Source: Ctena decussata (lineage: Eukaryota; Mollusca; Bivalvia; Lucinida; Lucinidae). Taken from it: a DNA stretch of 64,000 nucleotides. How positions within the stretch are numbered: the first letter of the stretch is position 1; every line of letters starts with the position of its first letter. The stretch spans positions 91,088,638 through 91,152,637 of the forward strand of contig OZ022503.1 of the NCBI GenBank assembly GCA_963989385.1. The letters run 5' to 3'. The position numbers and the translations under genes are program-made. Below are positions 49,005 to 62,777 of this stretch, piece by piece. Below the pieces are notes generated by a model. The model was given only the letters and a program-made list of their open reading frames with translations, was not told the origin of the DNA and searched no databases.

Positions 49005-52000
49005 ACCTATTAGAGACAGAGCAAATATTGGGCCAGTTTCACCAGAGTCTACATTATGCATGACTTTACATGTATTGCAACTCATTTGAGCCGCGACACG
49101 ACAAAACCAACAATGTGGTTGTGCGCCCAGCGCAGACTCAGATCAGCCTGGGCATCCGCCCAGTCTGATGAGAGTCTTTGCAGTGCGCTTAAAGGGTAGC
49201 TAAGAGTCTAAGCTACCTCCATGCGGACAGCGAAGACTCTGATCAGACTGGGCGGACGCCCAGGCTGATCTGAGTCTTCGCTGGACGCACAACCACTTTG
49301 TTGGTTTTGTCGTGTCGCGGCTCATTTGTAAGAAGGAAATCAAAGAATACTTACGTTTTTTTTTGTTCAGCTTCCCCCCCCCCTCTCTCCCTCCTCGCAG
49401 AATCTGAAATGGAAAAAAGAAGAGCGACAAAAGAAGTCCAACACACTTGGGTTATAAAGTAACTATTATCACATGACATAACCCACTGGGCACACAAGTT
49501 TGAATCAACACTGATTCAAAGTAGATTCAATGTCATGACGTCGAATCAAAGTTGATTCAGTGTTGATTCTACGGCGAGTGCCTGTTGGGAACCAATCACA
49601 AAACCAAACCTAACCTAGTTTAACATACTATTAGAGACAGAGCAAATATTGAACCAGTTTCACCCGAGTATACCTTATGCCTGACTTTACATTTATTGCA
49701 ACTCATTTGTGAGAAGAAAACCAACCAATCACATCACAACCTAACATAGCTTAACTTATTTTTTATTTTGACACGTGTACGACAGGAGAAGAGAGAAACC
49801 AAAGGGGTGGACGCGTCCCGCACACAACGCTCAATCAACATTGAATCAACGTCGATTCAACCCCATGAAGATGAATCAACGTTGCTTCAATGTTGACCTA
49901 ACGTCGTATGCCTCCCGGGGAGTTGGGCTGATATACCTATTAGAGACAGAGCAAATATTGGGCCAGTTTCACCAGAGTCTACCTTATACATGACTTTACA
50001 TGTATTGCAACTCATTTGAGCCGCGACACGACAAAACCAACAATGTGGTTGTGCGCCCAGCGCAGACTCAGATCAGCCTGGGCATCCGCCCAGTCTGCTG
50101 AGAGTCTTTGCAGTGCGCTTAAAGGGTAGCTAAGAGACTAACCTACCTCCATGCGGACAGCGAAGACTCTGATCAGACTGGGCGGACGCCCAGGCTGATC
50201 TGAGTCTTCGCTGGACGCACAACCACTTTGTTGGTTTTGTCGTGTCGCGGCTCATTTGTAAGAAGGAAATCAAAGAATACTTACGTTTTTTTTTTTTGTT
50301 CAGCTTCCCCCCCCTCTCTCCCTCCTCGCAGAGTCTGAAATGGAAAAAAGAAGAGCGACAAAAGAAGTCCAACACACTTGGGTTATAAAGTAACTATTAT
50401 CACATGACATAACCCACTGGGCACACAAGGTTGAATCAACACTGATTCAAAGTTGATTCAATGTCATGACGTCGAATCAAAGTTGATTCAGTGTTGATTC
50501 TACGGCGAGTGCCTGTTGGGAACCAATCACAAAACCAAACCTAACCTAGTTTAACATACTCTTAGAGACAGAGCAAATATTGAACCAGTTTCACCCGAGT
50601 ATACCTTATGCCTGACTTTACATTTATTGCAACTCATTTGTGAGAAGAAAATCAACCAATCACATCACAACCTAACCTAGCTTAACTTATTTCTCATTTT
50701 GACACGTGTACGACAGGAGAAGAGAGAAACCAAAGGGGTGGACGCGTCCCGCACACAACGCTCAATCAACATTGAATCAACGTCGATTCAACCCCATGAA
50801 GATGAATCAACGTTGCTTCAATGTTGACCTAACGTCGTATGCCTCCCGGGGAGTTGGGCTGATATACCTATTAGAGACAGAGCAAATATTGGGCCAGTTT
50901 CACCAGAGTCTACCTTATGCATGACTTTACATGTATTGCAACTCATTTGAGCCGCGACACTACAAAACCAACAATGTGGTTGTGCGCCCAGCGCAGACTC
51001 AGATCAGCCTGGGCATCCGCCCAGTCTGATGAGAGTCTTTGCAGTGCGCTTAAAGGGTAGCTAAGAGTCTAAGCTACCTCCATGCGGACAGCGAAGACTC
51101 TGATCAGACTGGGCGGACGCCCAGGCTGATCTGAGTCTTCGCTGGACGCACAACCACTTTGTTGGTTTTGTCGTGTCGCGGCTCATTTGTAAGAAGGAAA
51201 TCAAAGAATACTTACGTTTTTTTTTGTTCAGCTTCCCCCCCCCCTCTCTCCCTCCTCGCAGAATCTGAAATGGAAAAAAGAAGAGCGACAAAAGAAGTCC
51301 AACACACTTGGGTTATAAAGTAACTATTATCACATGACATAACCCACTGGGCACACAAGGTTGAATCAACACTGATTCAAAGTTGATTCAATGTCATGAC
51401 GTCGAATCAAAGTTGATTCAGTGTTGATTCTACGGCGAGTGCCTGTTGGGAACCAATCACAAAACCAAACCTAACCTAGTTTAACATACTATTAGAGACA
51501 GAGCAAATATTGAACCAGTTTCACCCGATTATACCTTATGCCTGACTTTACATTTATTGCAACTCATCTGTGAGAAGAAAATCAACCAATCACATCACAA
51601 CCTAACCTAGCTTAACTTATTTTTCATTTTGACACGTGGACGACAGGAGAAGAGAGAAACCAAAGGGGTGGACGCGTCCCGCACACAACGCTCAATCAAC
51701 ATTGAATCAACGTCGATTCAACCCCATGAAGATGAATCAACGTTGCTTCAATGTTGACCTAACGTCGTATGCCTCCCTGGGAGTTGGGCTGATATACCTA
51801 TTAGAGACAGAGCAAATATTGGGCCAGTTTCACCAGAGTCTACCTTATGCATGACTTTACATGTATTGCAACTCATTTGAGCCGCGACACGACAAAACCA
51901 ACAATGTGGTTGTGCGCCCAGCGCAGACTCAGATCAGCCTGGGCATCCGCCCAGTCTAATGAGAGTCTTTGCAGTGCGCTTAAAGGGTAGCTAAGAGTCT

Positions 52001-52726
52001 AAGCTACCTCCATGCGGACAGCGAAGACTCTGATCAGACTGGGCGGACGCCCAGGCTGATCTGAGTCTTCGCTGGACGCACAACCACTTTGTTGGTTTTG
52101 TCGTGTCGCGGCTCATTTGTAAGAAGGAAATCAAAGAATACTTACGTTTTTTTTTGTTCAGCTTCCCCCCCCCCCTCTCTCCCTCCTCGCAGAATCTGAA
52201 ATGGAAAAAAGAAGAGCGACAAAAGAAGTCCAACACACTTGGGTTATAAAGTAACTATTATCACATGACATAACCCACTGGGCACACAAGGTTGAATCAA
52301 CACTGATTCAAAGTTGATTCAATGTCATGACGTCGAATCAAAGTTGATTCAGTGTTGATTCTACGGCGAGTGCCTGTTGGGAACCAATCACAAAACCAAA
52401 CCTAACCTAGTTTAACATACTCTTAGAGACAGAGCAAATATTGAACCAGTTTCACCCGAGTATACCTTATGCCTGACTTTACATTTATTGCAACTCATTT
52501 GTGAGAAGAAAATCAACCAATCACATCACAACCTAACCTAGCTTAACTTATTTTTTATTTTGACACGTGTACGACAGGAGAAGAGAGAAACCAAAGGGGT
52601 GGACGCGTCCCGCACACAACGCTCAATCAACATTGAATCAACGTCGATTCAACCCCATGAAGATGAATCAACGTTGCTTCAATGTTGACCTAACGTCGTA
52701 TGCCTCCCGGGGAGTTGGGCTGATAT
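49005..52726. repeat. Four satellite units after the tetramer
   Basis: The unit at 49005 begins like position 1 of the tetramer (TACATTATGC near 49050) and ends like position 4 (AGTAGATTC, AAAACCAACC, CTAACATAG), so it looks like an exchange product. Units at 49935, 50866 and 51796 carry private changes such as TTATACATG near 49985, CACTACAAAACC near 50958 and CCCTGGGAG near 51777. Confidence 0.88.
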
Positions 52727-54511
52727 ACCTATTAGAGACAGAGCAAATATTGGGCCAGTTTCACCAGTCTACCTTATGCATGACTTTACATGTATTGCAA
52801 CTCATTTGAGCCGCGACACGACAAAACCAACAATGTGGTTGTGCGCCCAGCGCAGACTCAGATCAGCCTGGGCATCCGCCCAGTCTGATGAGAGTCTTTG
52901 CAGTGCGCTTAAAGGGTAGCTAAGAGTCTAAGCTACCTCCATGCGGACAGCGAAGACTCTGATCAGACTGGGCGGACGCCCAGGCTGATCTGAGTCTTCG
53001 CTGGACGCACAACCACTTTGTTGGTTTTGTCGTGTCGCGGCTCATTTGTAAGAAGGAAATCAAAGAATACTTACGTTTTTTTTTTGTTCAGCTTCCCCCC
53101 CCCCTCTCTCCCTCCTCGCAGAATCTGAAATGGAAAAAAGAAGAGCGACAAAAGAAGTCCAACACACTTGGGTTATAAAGTAACTATTATCACATGACAT
53201 AACCCACTGGGCACACAAGGTTGAATCAACACTGATTCAAAGTTGATTCAATGTCATGACGTCGAATCAAAGTTGATTCAGTGTTGATTCTACGGCGAGT
53301 GCCTGTTGGGAACCAATCACAAAACCAAACCTAACCTAGTTTAACATACTATTAGAGACAGAGCAAATATTGAACCAGTTTCACCCGAGTATGCCTTATG
53401 CCTGACTTTACATTTATTGCAACTCATTTGTGAGAAGAAAATCAACCAATCACATCACAACCTAACCTAGCTTAAGGTGGTGATTTTCACTGATTTGGGG
53501 CAAAGACAAAAATCTGCATTAAATGCTGAAAATACAACAGATCTTTCCAAAACTTAGCAGATGCCTTCTTTAGGTTGTTTCTCACAATTCAGAATCCCAA
53601 AATGCTGGACATGTTGATGTTAAAAAGGACTTATATAAGAAAAGATCAAAGGGTAATTTTGTGCGAATAAATCTAAAAAATGACCATCATTATTGAAAAT
53701 GTAACCAGGTCTGAACATAGATTAATGTATTATGAAGAGCGTAATAGCAATTATTTTTTCCATTTTCTTTGCACGTTATCAGGCTGCGCAGATAAAAAAG
53801 ATGTGGCCTGTGTCCAAATATTTGTCTCAAAAATACATAGCAGAGTCTGTTTTCAGGGTTGAATGATTTCAATAATATACCTGTCTTGGTCATTGTAATG
53901 TAATATTTATACTGTGAGTATGATATAGGTATACCTGACCTACCTGTATTAATGAATGCAAGCACTATACATGCACTTATATACATGGTCAGACATTTGA
54001 GGAAAAGGCTTCTGTTTTTATCGGCGCAGCCTGATAATGTGCAAAGAAAGTGGAATGAATAATTGCTAGGACGCTCTTCATAATACATTAATTTATGTTC
54101 AGACCTAGTTACATTTTCAATAATGATGGTCATTTTTTAGATTTATTCGCACAAAATTACCCTTTGATCTTTTCTTATATAAATCCTTATTAACATCAAC
54201 ATGTCCTGCATTTTTGTATTCTAAACTGTAAGAAACAACATAAAGAAGGTATCTGCTAAGTTTTGGGAAGATCTGTTGTATTTTCAGCATTTAATTGACA
54301 TTTTTGTATATACCACAAATCACCACCTTAACTTATTTTTTATTTTGACACGTGTACGACAGGAGAAGAGAGAAACCAAAGGGGTGGACGCGTCCCGCAC
54401 ACAACGCTCAATCAACATTGAATCAACGTCGATTCAACCCCATGAAGATGAATCAACGTTGCTTCAATGTTGACCTAACGTCGTATGCCTCCCGGGGAGT
54501 TGGGCTGATAT
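52727..54511. repeat. Unit interrupted by the TTAA-flanked foldback element
   Basis: A 929-bp unit once the insertion is removed. It lacks 2 bp near 52766 (CACCAGTCTACC for CACCAGAGTCTACC). The insertion lies between CCTAGCTTAA and CTTATTTT. Confidence 0.9.
53476..54327. mobile_element. 852-bp foldback element with TTAA target duplication
   Basis: Flanked by TTAA at 53472-53475 and 54328-54331; uninterrupted units read CTTAACTT. The ends are GGTGGTGATTT and its complement. After a short diverged part, the two sides form long inverted arms (about 53476-53797 and 54014-54327) that look roughly 90% identical, around a unique AT-rich middle of about 215 bp. TTAA duplication is typical of piggyBac and Kolobok families; the GGTGG end does not let me choose. 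Each arm contains an open frame on its own strand (53680-53862 plus; 53690-54133 minus) that begins with the same ~37-residue peptide with four substitutions, a consequence of the inverted arms. No transposase motif is visible. Confidence 0.8.
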
Positions 54512-55325
54512 ACCTATTAGAGACAGAGCAAATATTGGGCCAGTTTCACCAGAGTCTACCTTATGCATGACTTTACATGCATTGCAACTCATTTGAGCCG
54601 CGACACGACAAAACCAACAATGTGGTTGTGCGCCCAGCGCAGACTCAGATCAGCCTGGGCATCCGCCCAGTCTGATGAGAGTCTTTGCAGTGCGCTTAAA
54701 GGGTAGCTAAGAGTCTAAGCTACCTCCATGCGGACAGCGAAGACTCTGATCAGACTGGGCGGACGCCCAGGCTGATCTGAGTCTTCGCTGGACGCACAAC
54801 CACTTTGTTGGTTTTGTCGTGTCGCGGCTCATTTGTAAGAAGGAAATCAAAGAATACTTACGTTTTTTTTTTGTTCAGCTCCCCCCCCCCCCTCTCTCCC
54901 TCCTCGCAGAATCTGAAATGGAAAAAAGAAGAGCGACAAAAGAAGTCCAACACACTTGGGTTATAAAGTAACTATTATCACATGACATAACCCACTGGGC
55001 ACACAAGGTTGAATCAACACTGATTCAAAGTTGATTCAATGTCATGACGTCGAATCAAAGTTGATTCAGTGTTGATTCTACATTTATTGCAACTCATTTG
55101 TGAGAAGAAAATCAACCAATCACATCACAACCTAACCTAGCTTAACTTATTTTTTATTTTGACACGTGTACGACAGGAGAAGAGAGAAACCAAAGGGGTG
55201 GACGCGTCCCGCACACAACGCTCAATCAACATTGAATCAACGTCGATTCAACCCCATGAAGATGAATCAACGTTGCTTCAATGTTGACCTAACGTCGTAT
55301 GCCTCCCGGGGAGTTGGGCTGATAT
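54512..55325. repeat. Unit with a 118-bp deletion (814 bp)
   Basis: GATTCTAC of HP1 passes straight into TACATTTATTGC of block B at 55079-55081. The end of HP1, the following spacer and most of B are missing. TAC is shared by both sides, so the join shows 3-bp microhomology. Confidence 0.9.
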
Positions 55326-57188
55326 ACCTATTAGAGACAGAGCAAATATTGGGCCAGTTTCACCAGAGTCTACCTTATGCATGACTTTACATGTATTGCA
55401 ACTCATTTGAGCCGCGACACGACAAAACCAACAATGTGGTTGTGCGCCCAGCGCAGACTCAGATCAGCCTGGGCATCCGCCCAGTCTGATGAGAGTCTTT
55501 GCAGTGCGCTTAAAGGGTAGCTAAGAGTCTAAGCTACCTCCATGCGGACAGCGAAGACTCTGATCAGACTGGGCGGACGTCCAGGCTGATCTGAGTCTTC
55601 GCTGGACGCACAACCACTTTGTTGGTTTTGTCGTGTCGCGGCTCATTTGTAAAAAGGAAATCAAAGAATACTTACGTTTTTTTTTGTTCAGCTTCCCCCC
55701 CCCCCCTCTCTCCCTCCTCGCAGAATCTGAAATGGAAAAAAGAAGAGCGACAAAAGAAGTCCAACACACTTGGGTTATAAAGTAACTATTATCACATGAC
55801 ATAACCCACTGGGCACACAAGGTTGAATCAACACTGATTCAAAGTTGATTCAATGTCATGACGTCGAATCAAAGTTGATTCAGTGTTGATTCTACGGCGA
55901 GTGCCTGTTGGGAACCAATCACAAAACCAAACCTAACCTAGTTTAACATACTATTAGAGACAGAGCAAATATTGAACCAGTTTCACCCGAGTATACCTTA
56001 TGCCTGACTTTACATTTATTGCAACTCATTTGTGAGAAGAAAATCAACCAATCACATCACAACCTAACCTAGCTTAACTTATTTTTTATTTTGACACGTG
56101 TACGACAGGAGAAGAGAGAAACCAAAGGGGTGGACGCGTCCCGCACACAACGCTCAATCAACATTGAATCAACGTCGATTCAACCCCATGAAGATGAATC
56201 AACGTTGCTTCAATGTTGACCTAACGTCGTATGCCTCCCGGGGAGTTGGGCTGATATACCTATTAGAGACAGAGCAAATATTGGGCCAGTTTCACCAGAG
56301 TCTACCTTATGCATGACTTTACATGTATTGCAACTCATTTGAGCCGCGACACGACAAAACCAACAATGTGGTTGTGCGCCCAGCGCAGACTCAGATCAGC
56401 CTGGGCATCCGCCCAGTCTGATGAGAGTCTTTGCAGTGCGCTTAAAGGGTAGCTAAGAGTCTAAGCTACCTCCATGCGGACAGCGAAGACTCTGATCAGA
56501 CTGGGCGGACGCCTAGGCTGATCTGAGTCTTCGCTGGATGCACAACCACTTTGTTGGTTTTGTCGTGTCGCGGCTCATTTGTAAGTAGGAAATCAAAGAA
56601 TACTTACGTTTTTTTTTGTTCAGCTTCCCCCCCCCCCTCTCTCCCTCCTCGCAGAATCTGAAATGGAAAAAAGAAGAGCGACAAAAGAAGTCCAACACAC
56701 TTGGGTTATAAAGTAACTATTATCACATGACATAACCCACTGGGCACACAAGGTTGAATCAACACTGATTCAAAGTTGATTCAATGTCATGACGTCGAAT
56801 CAAAGTTGATTCAGTGTTGATTCTACGGCGAGTGCCTGTTGGGAACCAATCACAAAACCAAACCTAACCTAGTTTAACATACTATTAGAGACAGAGCAAA
56901 TACTGAACCAGTTTCACCCGAGTATACCTTATGCCTGACTTTACATTTATTGCAACTCATTTGTGAGAAGAAAATCAACCAATCACATCACAACCTAACC
57001 TAGCTTAACTTATTTTTTATTTTGACACGTGTACGACAGGAGAAGAGAGAAACCAAAGGGGTGGACGCGTCCCGCACACAACGCTCAATCAACATTGAAT
57101 CAACGTCGATTCAACCCCATGAAGATGAATCAACGTTGCTTCAATGTTGACCTAACGTCGTATGCCTCCCGGGGAGTTGGGCTGATAT
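55326..57188. repeat. Two ordinary satellite units
   Basis: The unit at 55326 has GTAAAAAGG after the MITE. The unit at 56258 has GTAAGTAGG and CTGGATGCAC, both shared with the unit at 62778. Confidence 0.9.
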
Positions 57189-60100
57189 ACCTATTAGAGA
57201 CAGAGCAAATATTGGGCCAGTTTCACCAGAGTCTACCTTATGCATGACTTTACATGTATTGCAACTCATCTGAGCCGCGACACGACAAAACCAACAATGT
57301 GGTTGTGCGCCCAGCGCAGACTCAGATCAGCCTGGGCATCCGCCCAGTCTGATGAGAGTCTTTGCAGTGCGCTTAAAGGGTAGCTAAGAGTCTAAGCTAC
57401 CTCCATGCGGACAGCGAAGACCCTGATCAGACTGGGCGGACGCCCAGGCTGATCTGAGTCTTCGCTGGACGCACAACCACTTTGTTGGTTTTGTCGTGTC
57501 GCGGCTCATTTGTAAGTAGGAAATCAAAGAATACTTACGTTTTTTTTTGTTCAGCCTCCTCCCCCCCCCTCTCTCCCTCCTCGCAGAATCTGAAATGGAA
57601 AAAAGAAGAGCGACAAAAGAAGTCCAACACACTTGGGTTATAAAGTAACTATTATCACATGACATAACCCACTGGGCACACAAGGTTGAATCAACACTGA
57701 TTCAAAGTTGATTCAATGTCATGACGTCGAATCAAAGTTGATTCAGTGTTGATTCTACGGCGAGTGCCTGTTGGGAACCAATCACAAAACCAAACCTAAC
57801 CTAGTTTAACATACTATTAGAGACAGAGCAAATATTGAACCAGTTTCACCCGAATATACCTTATGCCTGACTTTACATTTATTGCAACTCATTTGTGAGA
57901 AGAAAATCAACCAATCACATCACAACCTAACCTAGCTTAACTTATTTTTTATTTTGACACGTGTACGACAGGAGAAGAGAGAAACCAAAGGGGTGGACGC
58001 GTCCCGCACACAACGCTCAATCAACATTGAATCAACGTCGATTCAACCCCATGAAGATGAATCAACGTTGCTTCAATGTTGACCTAACGTCGTATGCCTC
58101 CCGGGGAGTTGGGCTGATATACCTATTAGAGACAGAGCAAATATTGGGCCAGTTTCACCAGAGTCTACCTTATGCATGACTTTACATGTATTGCAACTCA
58201 TTTGAGCCGCGACACGACAAAACCAACAATGTGGTTGTGCGCCCAGCGCAGACTCAGATCAGCCTGGGCATCCGCCCAGTCTGATGAGAGTCTTTGCAGT
58301 GCGCTTAAAGGGTAGCTAAGAGTCTAAGCTACCTCCATGCGGACAGCGAAGACTCTGATCAGACTGGGCGGACGCCCAGGCTGATCTGAGTCTTCGCTGG
58401 ACGCACAACCACTTTGTTGGTTTTGTCGTGTCGCGGCTCATTTGTAAGTAGGAAATCAAAGAATACTTACGTTTTTTTTGTTCAGCTTCCCCCCCCCCCT
58501 CTCTCCCTCCTCGCAGAATCTGAAATGGAAAAAAGAAGAGCGACAAAAGAAGTCCAACACACTTGGGTTATAAAGTAACTATTATCACATGACATAACCC
58601 ACTGGGCACACAAGGTTGAATCAACACTGATTCAAAGTTGATTCAATGTCATGACGTCGAATCAAAGTTGATTCAGTGTTGATTCTACGGCGAGTGCCTG
58701 TTGGGAACCAATCACAAAACCAAACCTAACCTAGTTTAACATACTATTAGAGACAGAGCAAATATTGAACCAGTTTCACCCGAGTATACCTTATGCCTGA
58801 CTTTACATTTATTGCAACTCATTTGTGAGAAGAAAATCAACCAATCACATCACAACCTAACCTAGCTTAACTTATTTTTTATTTTGACACGTGTACGACA
58901 GGAGAAGAGAGAAACCAAAGGGGTGGACGCGTCCCGCACACAACGCTCAATCAACATTGAATCAACGTCGATTCAACCCCATGAAGATGAATCAACGTTG
59001 CTTCAATGTTGACCTAACGTCGTATGCCTCCCGGGGAGTTGGGCTGATATACCTATTAGAGACAGAGCAAATATTGGGCCAGTTTCACCAGAGTCTACCT
59101 TATGCATGACTTTACATGTACTGCAACTCATTTGAGCCGCGACACGACAAAACCACCAATGTGGTTGTGCGCCCAGCGCAGACTCAGATCAGCCTGGGCA
59201 TCTGCCCAGTCTGATGAGAGTCTTTGCAGTGCGCTTAAAGGGTAGCTAAGAGTCTAAGCTACCTCCATGCGGACAGCGAAGACTCTGATCAGACTGGGCG
59301 GACGCCCAGGCTGATCTGAGTCTTCGCTGGACGCACAACCACTTTGTTGGTTTTGTCGTGTCGCGGCTCATTTGTAAGAAGGAAATCAAAGAATACTTAC
59401 GTTTTTTTTTGTTCAGCTTCCCCCCCCTCTCTCCCTCCTCGCAGAATCTGAAATGGAAAAAAGAAGAGCGACAAAAGAAGTCCAACACATTTGGGTTATA
59501 AAGTAACTATTATCACATGACATAACCCACTGGGCACACAAGGTTGAATCAACACTGATTCAAAGTTGATTCAATGTCATGACGTCGAATCAAAATTGAT
59601 TCAGTGTTGATTCTACGGCGAGTGCCTGTTGGGAACCAATCACAAAACCAAACCTAACCTAGTTTAACATACTCTTAGAGACAGAGCAAATATTGAATCA
59701 GTTTCACCCGAGTATACCTTATGCCTGACTTTACATTTATTGCAACTCATTTGTGAGAAGAAAATCAACCAATCACATCACAACCTAACCTAGCTTAACT
59801 TATTTTTTAATTTGACACGTGTACGACAGGAGAAGAGAGAAACCAAAGGGGTGGACGCGTCCCGCACACAACGCTCAATCAACATTGAATCAACGTCGAT
59901 TCAACCCCATGAAGATGAATCAACGTTGCTTCAATGTTGACCTAACGTCGTATGCCTCCCGGGGAGTTGGGCTGATATACCTATTAGAGACAGAGCAAAT
60001 ATTGGGCCAGTTTCACCAGAGTCTACCTTATGCATGACTTTACATGTATTGCAACTCATTTGAGCCGCGACACGACAAAACCAACAATGTGGTTGTGCGC

Positions 60101-62777
60101 CCAGCGCAGACTCAGATCAGCCTGGGCATCCGCCCAGTCTGATGAGAGTCTTTGCAGTGCGCTTAAAGGGTAGCTAAGAGTCTAAGCTACCTCCATGCGG
60201 ACAGCGAAAACCCTGATCAGACTGGGCGGACGCCCAGGCTGATCTGAGTCTTCGCTGGACGCACAACCACTTTGTTGGTTTTGTCGTGTCGCGGCTCATT
60301 TGTAAGTAGGAAATCAAAGAATACTTACGTTTTTTTTTTGTTCAGCTTCCTCCCCCCCCCTCTCTCCCTCCTCGCAGAATCTGAAATGGAAAAAAGAAGA
60401 GCGACAAAAGAAGTCCAACACACTTGGGTTATAAAGTAACTATTATCACATGACATAACCCACTGGGCACACAAGGTTGAATCAACACTGATTCGAAGTT
60501 GATTCAATGTCATGACGTCGAATCAAAGTTGATTCAGTGTCGATTCTACGGCGAGTGCCTGTTGGGAACCAATCACAAAACCAAACCTAACCTAGTTTAA
60601 CATACTATTAGAGACAGAGCAAATATTGAACCAGTTTCACCCGAGTATACCTTATGCCTGACTTTACATTTATTGCAACTCATTTGTGAGAAGAAAATCA
60701 ACCAATCACATCACAACCTAACCTAGCTTAACTTATTTTTTATTTTGACACGTGTACGACAGGAGAAGAGAGAAACCAAAGGGGTGGACGCGTCCCGCAC
60801 ACAACGCTCAATCAACATTGAATCAACGTCGATTCAACCCCATGAAGATGAATCAACGTTGCTTCAATGTTGACCTAACGTCGTATGCCTCCCGGGGAGT
60901 TGGGCTGATATACCTATTAGAGACAGAGCAAATATTGGGCCAGTTTCACCAGAGTCTACCTTATGCATGACTTTACATGTATTGCAACTCATTTGAGCCG
61001 CGACACGACAAAACCAACAATGTGGTTGTGCGCCCAGCGCAGACTCAGATCAGCCTGGGCATCCGCCCAGTCTGATGAGAGTCTTTGCAGTGCGCTTAAA
61101 GGGTAGCTAAGAGTCTAAGCTACCTCCATGCGGACAGCGAAGACTCTGATCAGACTGGGCGGACGCCCAGGCTGATCTGAGTCTTCGCTGGACGCACAAC
61201 CACTTTGTTGGTTTTGTCGTGTCGCGGCTCATTTGTAAGTAGGAAATCAAAGAATACTTACGTTTTTTTTGTTCAGCTTCCCCCCCCCCCCCCCCCCCTC
61301 TCTCCCTCCTCGCAGAATCTGAAATGGAAAAAAGAAGAGCGACAAAAGAAGTCCAACACACTTGGGTTATAAAGTAACTATTATCACATGACATAACCCA
61401 CTGGGCACACAAGGTTGAATCAACACTGATTCAAAGTTGATTCAATGTCATGACGTCGAATCAAAGTTGATTCAGTGTTGATTCTACGGCGAGTGCCTGT
61501 TGGGAACCAATCACAAAACCAAACCTAACCTAGTTTAACATACTATTAGAGACAGAGCAAATATTGAACCAGTTTCACCCGAGTATACCTTATGCCTGAC
61601 TTTACATTTATTGCAACTCATTTGTGAGAAGAAAATCAACCAATCACATCACAACCTAACCTAGCTTAACTTATTTTTTATTTTGACACGTGTACGACAG
61701 GAGAAGAGAGAAACCAAAGGGGTGGACGCGTCCCGCACACAACGCTCAATCAACATTGAATCAACGTCGATTCAACCCCATGAAGATGAATCAACGTTGC
61801 TTCAATGTTGACCTAACGTCGTATGCCTCCCGGGGAGTTGGGCTGATATACCTATTAGAGACAGAGCAAATATTGGGCCAGTTTCACCAGAGTCTACCTT
61901 ATGCATGACTTTACATGTATTGCAACTCATTTGAGCCGCGACACGACAAAACCACCAATGTGGTTGTGCGCCCAGCGCAGACTCAGATCAGCCTGGGCAT
62001 CTGCCCAGTCTGATGAGAGTCTTTGCAGTGCGCTTAAAGGGTAGCTAAGAGTCTAAGCTACCTCCATGCGGACAGCGAAGACTCTGATCAGACTGGGCGG
62101 ACGCCCAGGCTGATCTGAGTCTTCGCTGGACGCACAACCACTTTGTTGGTTTTGTCGTGTCGCGGCTCATTTGTAAGAAGGAAATCAAAGAATACTTACG
62201 TTTTTTTTTGTTCAGCTTCCCCCCCCTCTCTCCCTCCTCGCAGAATCTGAAATGGAAAAAAGAAGAGCGACAAAAGAAGTCCAACACACTTGGGTTATAA
62301 AGTAACTATTATCACATGACATAACCCACTGGGCACACAAGGTTGAATCAACACTGATTCAAAGTTGATTCAATGTCATGACGTCGAATCAAAATTGATT
62401 CAGTGTTGATTCTACGGCGAGTGCCTGTTGGGAACCAATCACAAAACCAAACCTAACCTAGTTTAACATACTCTTAGAGACAGAGCAAATATTGAATCAG
62501 TTTCACCCGAGTATACCTTATGCCTGACTTTACATTTATTGCAACTCATTTGTGAGAAGAAAATCAACCAATCACATCACAACCTAACCTAGCTTAACTT
62601 ATTTTTCAATTTGACACGTGTACGACAGGAGAAGAGAGAAACCAAAGGGGTGGACGCGTCCCGCACACAACGCTCAATCAACATTGAATCAACGTCGATT
62701 CAACCCCATGAAGATGAATCAACGTTGCTTCAATGTTGACCTAACGTCGTATGCCTCCCGGGGAGTTGGGCTGATAT
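57189..62777. repeat. Trimeric higher-order repeat, ~2.79 kb, two copies
   Basis: Copies 57189-59978 (2790 bp) and 59979-62777 (2799 bp). Position 1 has an ACCCTGATC variant in the MITE, GTAAGTAGG and CTCCCCC in the C run. Position 2 has GTAAGTAGG. Position 3 has ACCACCAATG, GGCATCTGCCC, CAAAATTGATTC, ACTCTTAGAG and ATTGAATCAG. Confidence 0.88.
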
